From: Pseudoxanthomonas mexicana
GTDB lineage: Bacteria > Pseudomonadota > Gammaproteobacteria > Xanthomonadales > Xanthomonadaceae
Direction: 5' to 3'
DNA length: 64,000 bases
Assembly (NCBI RefSeq): GCF_001556105.1
Contig: NZ_LSIF01000002.1
Span: forward strand, 1 to 64,000
Within the stretch, counting starts at the first letter, position 1. Every line of letters starts with the position of its first letter. Below, piece after piece: positions 56,398 to 64,000 of this stretch. The notes beneath the pieces are model-generated. The model ran no database searches and was not told where the DNA came from. It saw only the letters and a program-made list of their open reading frames with translations. Position numbers and translations under genes: made by a program.

Positions 56398-57197
56398 GTC
56401 GAAAGGGAACGATCATCGTCGCGCTGCTCGCGGTGCTGGCGTCGGTGGCAGCACTCGCGCTGTGGAAGGCGGTGCCGCAGACGCTGCACGTCGCGACGTG
56501 GCAGAGCATGGCCTCGCCTGGCCCACTGTCCAGCGCGCATGCGTTCCTGCAGGAGGATTGCGCGGCGTGCCACACGCCGGTCAAGGGGGTGCAGGATGCG
56601 ACCTGCGTTGCCTGCCATGCCAACGAAACCGCCCTCCTGCAGCGGCAGCCGACGGCGTTCCATGCCGACATCGCCGAGACGAACAACTGCGTGGCCTGCC
56701 ACAAGGAACATGACGCCGGTCGCAGCCTGCGCGGCATGGACCATGCGGCGCTGACCGACATCATCGTGCGATGGCTCGATCGTGCTCCGGAGCGCCACGA
56801 GGGCGCGCTGCTGCTCGCGCACGTGAAGGCGCACAGGCCAGAGGCGCTGCCCGGCAACGTCTCGCTCGCCAGCGGCATGACCTACAAGGAGACGCTGCTG
56901 GACTGCGCGAGCTGCCACAAGACCACGGACCCTCACGTCCAGGTGTTCGGAAACGATTGCGCGACATGCCACGGCACCGGCACGTGGTCGATCGCCGGGT
57001 TCAGGCATCCCTTGCCCAGTTCCACCGAGTGCGGCCAGTGCCATCTCGCGCCGCTCAGCCACTACAAGGAGCACTTCTCGATGATGTCCAAGCCGATTGC
57101 GGGTGTCCGGAATGCGCAGCCCGAGCAATGCTACCTCTGCCACCAGACCACGTCTTGGAACGACATTCGCGGGGTGGGCATCTACGACCACCATTGA
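56394..57197 (+). CDS. Seven-heme c-type cytochrome
   Basis: A 267-residue periplasmic protein with an N-terminal membrane anchor (8-25). Seven CxxCH heme sites are at residues 56-60, 71-75, 99-103, 171-175, 189-193, 213-217 and 246-250. Many other His are available as ligands. Multiheme cytochromes of this kind pass electrons within or out of the periplasm. Coupled to the cytochrome b gene by a 4-bp overlap. It ends YDHH. The electron acceptor is unknown; copper is suggested by the neighbours. Confidence 0.88.
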   Translation: MSRKGTIIVALLAVLASVAALALWKAVPQTLHVATWQSMASPGPLSSAHAFLQEDCAACHTPVKGVQDATCVACHANETALLQRQPTAFHADIAETNNCVACHKEHDAGRSLRGMDHAALTDIIVRWLDRAPERHEGALLLAHVKAHRPEALPGNVSLASGMTYKETLLDCASCHKTTDPHVQVFGNDCATCHGTGTWSIAGFRHPLPSSTECGQCHLAPLSHYKEHFSMMSKPIAGVRNAQPEQCYLCHQTTSWNDIRGVGIYDHH

Positions 57198-57209
57198 CCG
57201 GACAGGCCG

Positions 57210-57593
57210 ATGAGCGTCGACTTGCCACATGCCGCCATCGGAATCGCGGTGGCTGGATTCGAGTTGTTCGGTGTCGGCGTCATCACGCTGGGAAGCCTGT
57301 TGGCGTGTGGGCGGTTCGCCTTCCTTCACACGAAGGTCGGGATGACGGCGCGCTATCACGCCCTGCGGCAGGAGCTCGGCGGCACGATCGTCTTGGGCCT
57401 GGAGTTCCTCGTGGCCGCGGACATCATCCGCACCGTCACCATCGATCCCTCGCTCCAGGGCGTGGCGATCCTTGCGCTGATCGTGCTGATCCGCACCTTC
57501 CTGAGCGTTGCACTGCAAATCGAGATCGAACGAGGATGGTCGTGGCGGCGCCGTCGACCGGCGGCGCCCGACCACCCGGATGATCCCGGCTGA
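57210..57593 (+). CDS. DUF1622 membrane protein
   Basis: A 127-residue protein with three helices. Core: GIAVAGFELFGVGVITLGSLLACGRF, then LRQELGGTIVLGLEFLVAADIIRTVTIDPSLQGVAILALIVLIRTFLSVALQIEIE. This matches the DUF1622 family, function unknown. It is 12 bp behind the multiheme cytochrome and probably the last gene of this operon. Confidence 0.88.
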   Translation: MSVDLPHAAIGIAVAGFELFGVGVITLGSLLACGRFAFLHTKVGMTARYHALRQELGGTIVLGLEFLVAADIIRTVTIDPSLQGVAILALIVLIRTFLSVALQIEIERGWSWRRRRPAAPDHPDDPG

Positions 57594-57706
57594 GCGAACC
57601 GGCCCACACGCTCAAGGCACAGCGTCGTGCGACGACCGCGCTGGCGAGAGCCCCTTCGCTGCTTGCAGCCGATCAATGGGACTTGAACGCTCCGCCGGGC
57701 GGCGCG

Positions 57707-57910
57707 TCAGGGATCGACGCCAATCGCCTGGTAGCCCGCCTTGGTCAGGGCGGCTTTCACGATCTCGCTAGGCTGCTCGGACACGACCTGCACCCGTCGG
57801 GTATGAACGTCAGCCTGAACCCGGGCATCCGAGTCGACGGACTGGATGGCGCGCGTCACACCTCGGACGCAGCCGCCGCAAGTCATGTTCTGGATGTGAA
57901 ATGCGTGCAT
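57707..57910 (-). CDS. copZ: Copper chaperone, HMA domain
   Basis: A 67-residue single HMA domain (ferredoxin-like). The copper site is MTCGGC near the N-terminus, with VRGVTRAIQSVD following. It shuttles Cu(I) in the cytosol to the ATPase or to CueR. It is divergent from the ATPase and has its own CueR-type promoter at 57941-57971. Confidence 0.93.
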   Translation of the reverse strand: MHAFHIQNMTCGGCVRGVTRAIQSVDSDARVQADVHTRRVQVVSEQPSEIVKAALTKAGYQAIGVDP

Positions 57911-57940
57911 GGGGCACCTCCTGCTGATTTGTGTACGGTT

Positions 57941-57971
57941 AGGATGGGCCTTGCCATCGTTGGAAGGTCAA
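57941..57971 (-). promoter_or_regulatory. CueR-type promoter of copZ
   Basis: On the minus strand: TTGACC, 19-bp spacer, CATCCT. The dyad is ACCTTCC-N7-GCAAGGC at 57948-57968. The over-long spacer and arms match MerR-family copper promoters. Confidence 0.75.
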
Positions 57972-57995
57972 GGGTTTTCGCGGGCCATGCAGGGG

Positions 57996-58026
57996 TTGAC
58001 CTTCCCACCGTAGGAACCCGCAGACT
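57996..58026 (+). promoter_or_regulatory. CueR-type promoter of the copper ATPase
   Basis: TTGACC, 19-bp spacer, CAGACT. The dyad is ACCTTCC-N7-GGAACCC at 57999-58019, with an imperfect right arm. Back to back with the copZ promoter. Confidence 0.75.
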
Positions 58027-58052
58027 TGTTTACTGACCATTGCACCGGCGAG

Positions 58053-60434
<2,382 letters not shown>

Positions 60435-60435
60435 C

Positions 60436-60909
60436 GTGAACATCGGTGACGCGGCGAAGGCCTCGGGTGTATCGGCCAAGATGATCCGCTACTACGAGCA
60501 GATCGGGTTGATTCCACCGGCTGGCCGCACGCACGCAGGCTACCGGGATTACACCGAAAAGGACGTCCACGTGCTGCGCTTCGTCCGGCGCGCGAGGGAT
60601 CTGGGATTCTCCGTCGCCGAGATCGATGGCCTGTTGCAGCTCTGGCGCAACCGCCGCCGGCGCAGCGCCGACGTCAAGCGTATCGCCCTGGACCACATCG
60701 AGGATCTGCAACGGCGGATCGCCGACATGCAAGAGATGGCAGCGACACTCCAGCAGCTGGCGACATGCTGCTCGGGGGACGACCGTCCCGATTGCCCGAT
60801 CCTGGCCGATCTCGAACAGCCGTCTGCGGCGGCGGCGAAAGAACCCAAGCGCCGACGCGGCGCGGTCGACGACCGTGGTGTCGGCAAGCGCAAGGCCCAG
60901 CGGGGGTAA
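60436..60909 (+). CDS. cueR: CueR, MerR-family copper-responsive activator
   Basis: A 157-residue regulator. The MerR DNA-binding domain is NIGDAAKASGVSAKMIRYYEQIGLIPPAGRTHAGYRDY, followed by a coiled coil. The copper site is C-SGDDRPD-C (C-x7-C) followed by PIL, as in CueR. The start is GTG at 60436 with AAAGGAG before it. The tail after residue 125 is basic and unusual in length. It should activate the two divergent promoters in front of copZ and the ATPase. Confidence 0.93.
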   Translation: MNIGDAAKASGVSAKMIRYYEQIGLIPPAGRTHAGYRDYTEKDVHVLRFVRRARDLGFSVAEIDGLLQLWRNRRRRSADVKRIALDHIEDLQRRIADMQEMAATLQQLATCCSGDDRPDCPILADLEQPSAAAAKEPKRRRGAVDDRGVGKRKAQRG

Positions 60910-60959
60910 GGCGCAACCGCCCAAGCATCGAGGCCTCTGGCAGGGCGAATGACCATGAA

Positions 60960-61013
60960 ATGACGGGAATGTAATGGATGGGTCATCCCGCCGAAAGTGA
61001 CCCCTCCTAGGCT
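60960..61013 (+). promoter_or_regulatory. Copper-type promoter, copy A (for second copA-copB)
   Basis: ATGACGG, 4 bp, GTAATG, then GGGTCATCCCG, a 31-bp spacer from GTAATG and TAGGCTGG. The same layout as at 52865 and 52713. The following 61014-61246 stretch is a long leader in which I see no convincing gene; a 72-residue frame from 61021 has no family look. Confidence 0.6.
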
Positions 61014-61246
61014 GGTCACCATGACGCGAGCACCACGCCCTTGCGTTCAACCCCGACCGTTGCCTGGATCCTGTGCGGCCCATCTGGCAAGCATTCCGGC
61101 CACCGTCACGTGGCTTGTCATGCGCACGCTGACCCGCGTTCCTCACCACGCTGGCGCTTTCTCCGGCGCGCGTGGCCGGCACCCAGATCGTGGCGATGGG
61201 CCGGGCGGGCTCGATGTCAGCCGATACCGATCATAGGAGGTCATGC

Positions 61247-63127
61247 ATGCGATCCAGACTTTCAGGCACGAACGCCGCCGAGCAGCTGCTGCTGTCTCGA
61301 AGGCAGTTCGTTCAAGGATTGGCAGCGGGTGGCGCAGTGCTGGGCCTGGGACTTTGGCCGAAGCAGAGCTGGGCGCTCCGCTCCCCTGGCCAGCTCGAAG
61401 TCCTGTCGGGCACGCAGTTCGACCTGACCATAGGCGAGACCCTGGTCAACTACACGGGCAAGACGCGGCCCGCCATCACCGTCAACGGCTCGGTGCCTGC
61501 ACCGATCCTGCGCTGGCGCGAAGGCACGCGGGTGCAGCTCAGGGCCCGGAATGACCTTCCCCCCGGCTCGATCCACGGCGACGCGACGTCGATCCACTGG
61601 CACGGCATCCTGCTGCCCGCCAACATGGATGGGGTTCCCGGCTTCAGCTTCGACGGCATCAACCGCGGCGAGAGCTACCTGTACGAGTTCGATGTCCGCC
61701 AGAGCGGAACCTACTGGTACCACAGTCATTCGGGGTTCCAGGAACAGGGCGGCATGTACGGGCCGCTGATCATCGACCCCATCGATCCGCCTCCGTTCTC
61801 CTACGATCGAGACTACGTGGTCTTCCTGTCCGATTGGACCGACATGGACCCGGCGCGCCTGTTCGCCCGGCTGAAGAAGCTGTCGGAGTACGACAATTAC
61901 TACCAGCGTACGGTGGGCGACTTCTTCCGCGACGTGCGCCGGGACGGCTTGAGCGCGACGCTAAGCGATCGCGAGGCATGGGGACGCATGCGCATGACGC
62001 CGACGGACCTGTCCGACGTCAACGCGCATACCTACACCTACCTGATAAACGGGACCACGTCGCTGGGCAACTGGACGGGACTTTTCCGTGCCGGTGAGAA
62101 GGTGCGCCTGCGTTTCATCAACGGTGCGGCGATGACCTACTTCGACGTCCGCATCCCGGGCCTGAAGATGACGGTCGTCGAGGTCGACGGCCAGTACGTC
62201 CACCCGCTGACGGTGGACGAGCTGCGCATCGCCACTGCCGAAACCTTCGACGTGATCGTCGAGCCTACCGGGCAGGACGCCTTCACGATCTTCGCCCAAG
62301 ACTCCGCGCGCACCGGCTACGTCAGTGGCACGCTTGCGGTCCGCGAGGGCTTGCGTGCTCCGGTACCGGCGGTGGACCCGCGGCCGCTGCTGACCATGGC
62401 CGACATGGGGCATGGCGGCCACGGTGCCCATTCCGGACTGGCGGCCGCATCGGCCGATCCGCATGCCGGGCATGGCGCCGCGCCGGCGCCGGACCCCCAC
62501 GCGGGCCACGGAGCGGGGGCCGTGGCCGCCGATCCGCATGCCGGGCACGGCGTTCCGGCCGCACCAGGCGCGCACTCCGCGCATGAAGGCGGCGGCATGC
62601 AGATGCAGACTCATCCGGCCAGCGAAACAGGCAATCCCCTTGTGGACATGCAGACCATGGCGCCGGAGCCGCGACTGTCCGATCCTGGGATCGGTCTGCG
62701 CGGCAACGGCCGCAAGGTGGCGACGTATGCCGACCTGAAGAGCCTGTTCGAGGACCCCGACGGTCGCGAGCCGGGGCGCACGGTGGAGCTGCACCTGACC
62801 GGCCACATGGAGCGCTTTGCCTGGTCGTTCGATGGGATCAAGTTCGCCGACGCCGAGCCGCTGCGCCTCAACTACGGCGAACGCATGCGCATCGTGCTGG
62901 TGAACGACACCATGATGTCGCATCCGATCCATCTGCATGGCCTGTGGAGCGACCTTGAGGACGAACAGGGCAACTTCCACTTGCGCAAGCACACCATCGA
63001 CATGCCGCCGGGCACGAAGCGCAGCTACCGGGTGCGCGCCGACGCGCTCGGTCGCTGGGCCTACCACTGCCATCTCTTCTTCCACATGGAATCCGGGATG
63101 TTCCGGGAAGTGAGGGTCGAAGAATGA
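61247..63127 (+). CDS. copA: Copper resistance multicopper oxidase CopA (second copy)
   Basis: A 626-residue multicopper oxidase. Tat signal LLLSRRQFVQGLAAGGAVLG. Copper motifs: [38 protein letters not shown]. The insert differs from the first copy: instead of Met-rich segments it has repeats of DPHAGHG (four or so). AGGAGG precedes the ATG at 61247. Otherwise colinear with the protein at 20929. No copL is found upstream here; the regulation is probably by the GTAATG-type promoter. The stop overlaps the copB start. Confidence 0.95.
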   Translation: MRSRLSGTNAAEQLLLSRRQFVQGLAAGGAVLGLGLWPKQSWALRSPGQLEVLSGTQFDLTIGETLVNYTGKTRPAITVNGSVPAPILRWREGTRVQLRARNDLPPGSIHGDATSIHWHGILLPANMDGVPGFSFDGINRGESYLYEFDVRQSGTYWYHSHSGFQEQGGMYGPLIIDPIDPPPFSYDRDYVVFLSDWTDMDPARLFARLKKLSEYDNYYQRTVGDFFRDVRRDGLSATLSDREAWGRMRMTPTDLSDVNAHTYTYLINGTTSLGNWTGLFRAGEKVRLRFINGAAMTYFDVRIPGLKMTVVEVDGQYVHPLTVDELRIATAETFDVIVEPTGQDAFTIFAQDSARTGYVSGTLAVREGLRAPVPAVDPRPLLTMADMGHGGHGAHSGLAAASADPHAGHGAAPAPDPHAGHGAGAVAADPHAGHGVPAAPGAHSAHEGGGMQMQTHPASETGNPLVDMQTMAPEPRLSDPGIGLRGNGRKVATYADLKSLFEDPDGREPGRTVELHLTGHMERFAWSFDGIKFADAEPLRLNYGERMRIVLVNDTMMSHPIHLHGLWSDLEDEQGNFHLRKHTIDMPPGTKRSYRVRADALGRWAYHCHLFFHMESGMFREVRVEE

Positions 63128-64000
63128 CGAGCGTGAGAACATCGATGCGGTGGGCTGCGCTGGCCGCAGCATTGCTGCTCCCTCCTGTCGGCGCCCACGC
63201 GCAGCACGCCGGTCATGGCCAGCCTGTCCCGTCGAGTCCGACTGCGAACCAGCAGGAAGAGGACGCGACGGCAGCGCAGTCTCCCAATGCCGGCATGGAC
63301 CACTCGCAGATGGATCATGGACAGCATGGTCGCCCACAGGTCGACCACTCGCAGATGGATCATTCGCAGCATGATCGTCCGCAGGTCGACCATTCGCAGA
63401 TGGATCATTCCCGGATGGGGGTGCTCGACTCGCCACGCGAACCCATCCCCGCCGTCACGGATGCCGATCGCCTGGCGGCATTTCCGACGCTGAAGGACTA
63501 CCACAAGCATGGAACCAGCCTGAACTCCTTCTGGCTCATGGATCAGCTGGAAGGGGCGAACACGGATGAAGGCAGGGAGATCGCCTGGGAGGGAATCGGC
63601 TGGGTCGGTAGCGACATCAACCGCCTCTGGCTGAGGACCAAGGGGCACGCCCTGGACGAGAACCTGCAGCGCGCGCGGGTGGAGGCGATGTACGGACGCG
63701 CGATCCATCCCTGGTGGGATGCCGTGGTGGGCGTGCGCCGGGATTTCGGTGACTTCGGTGGAGGCGGAACGCCGCGCACCTGGGCCGCGTTCGGCGTTCA
63801 GGGGCTGGCGCCCTATAAGTTCGAGGTTTCCGCAACGGGTTACGTCGCAGAAGGCGGCAAGACGGCGGCGATCGTCGAGGCCGAGTACGACATGCTGTTC
63901 ACCAACCGGCTGATCGCAAGCTGGGGTGTCGAAGCCAACTGGTTCGGGCAGTCCGATCCGGCGGAAGTCATCGGGTCAGGCTTGAGCACGGTAGAAGGAG
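63124..64000 (+). CDS. copB: Copper resistance protein CopB (second copy), partial
   Basis: The 3' end lies beyond the window; 292 residues are visible. Signal peptide to about 27 (GAHAQ). Then tandem VDHSQMDHS repeats (three near-identical units between 63290 and 63420, similar at the DNA level). The outer-membrane barrel domain starts at about residue 135 (EIAWEGIGWVGSDINRLWLRTKGHALDENLQRA). A shorter repeat region than in the first copB. The ATG overlaps the copA stop. Confidence 0.93.
   Translation, partial: MTSVRTSMRWAALAAALLLPPVGAHAQHAGHGQPVPSSPTANQQEEDATAAQSPNAGMDHSQMDHGQHGRPQVDHSQMDHSQHDRPQVDHSQMDHSRMGVLDSPREPIPAVTDADRLAAFPTLKDYHKHGTSLNSFWLMDQLEGANTDEGREIAWEGIGWVGSDINRLWLRTKGHALDENLQRARVEAMYGRAIHPWWDAVVGVRRDFGDFGGGGTPRTWAAFGVQGLAPYKFEVSATGYVAEGGKTAAIVEAEYDMLFTNRLIASWGVEANWFGQSDPAEVIGSGLSTVEG

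Noticed and set aside
61021..61236. Possible CopL-like or other leader ORF before the second copA
   Set aside because: The frame has no signal peptide, no Cys cluster and no RPPIG end, and stops 10 bp before copA without other support.

Overview
The window reads as a metal and metalloid resistance segment of a gamma-proteobacterium of the Xanthomonadaceae (Xanthomonas/Stenotrophomonas/Pseudoxanthomonas-like). The main reasons are the copL-copA-copB order, large TonB-dependent receptors with a FecI/FecR pair, and the general protein style. No rRNA, tRNA or housekeeping locus fixes the species. Replicon and island status are inferred from a broken integrase at the left edge and from plasmid/ICE-type genes (KfrA, an XRE repressor, HigBA) in the middle.

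Layout. (1) 31-316: remnant of a tyrosine recombinase beside two insertion-end-like repeats. (2) 322-10022: arsenic region, with a minus-strand operon arsR-acr3-arsC-GAPDH-arsJ, a divergent arsH-arsC, a minus-strand arsO-like flavoprotein plus MFS exporter, and a minus-strand marR plus fatty-acid/sterol hydroxylase. Three 15-bp GTTGC-N5-GCAAC-type sites link marR, the hydroxylase and arsO into one putative regulon. (3) 10152-15320: a second ArsR regulator with a perfect 26-bp palindrome, heading pstSCAB-phoU. (4) 15408-20219: small accessory genes, a HigB toxin and a HigA/metallopeptidase antitoxin, KfrA, an unknown protein and an XRE regulator, most of them preceded by palindromic operators. 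(5) 20330-28975: copLABMGF-type copper resistance genes plus EF-hand and DUF305 proteins; copC and copD are absent. (6) 28972-33890: hutC-hutU-hutH-hutG on the minus strand, without hutI. (7) 34021-45541: a second CopL-like leader ORF, a TonB receptor, two PepSY proteins (one fused to ferredoxin and flavin reductase domains), FecI, FecR, a second TonB receptor with an STN domain and a DUF4198 protein, ending in a strong terminator. (8) 45575-51997: cusCBA copper/silver RND pump (minus strand) behind another small secreted leader ORF. (9) 52302-64000: a second copper region, by eye richer in G+C. It holds a Met-rich protein, a predicted transmembrane electron-transfer chain (Met/His-rich flavo-ferredoxin fusion, two-heme cytochrome b, seven-heme cytochrome c), DUF1622, a CueR-controlled chaperone/ATPase pair, and a second copA-copB pair that runs off the window.

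How it fits together. Arsenate can be reduced by two unrelated ArsC enzymes with arsenite export by Acr3, or trapped as 1-arseno-3-phosphoglycerate by GAPDH and exported by ArsJ. ArsH and the ArsO-like protein probably act on organoarsenicals or arsenite, and the ArsR-headed pst operon would supply phosphate when arsenate competes. Copper is handled by periplasmic oxidases (two CopA), outer-membrane CopB proteins, two P-type ATPases and CusCBA.

The most interesting candidates for undescribed systems are the electron-transfer chain at 53023-57593, the CopL-leader/TonB-receptor/reductase operon at 34021-39859 (which I read as copper or other metal acquisition), and the MarR/arsO/hydroxylase regulon. 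Functions are inferred from motifs and context; no searches were run.
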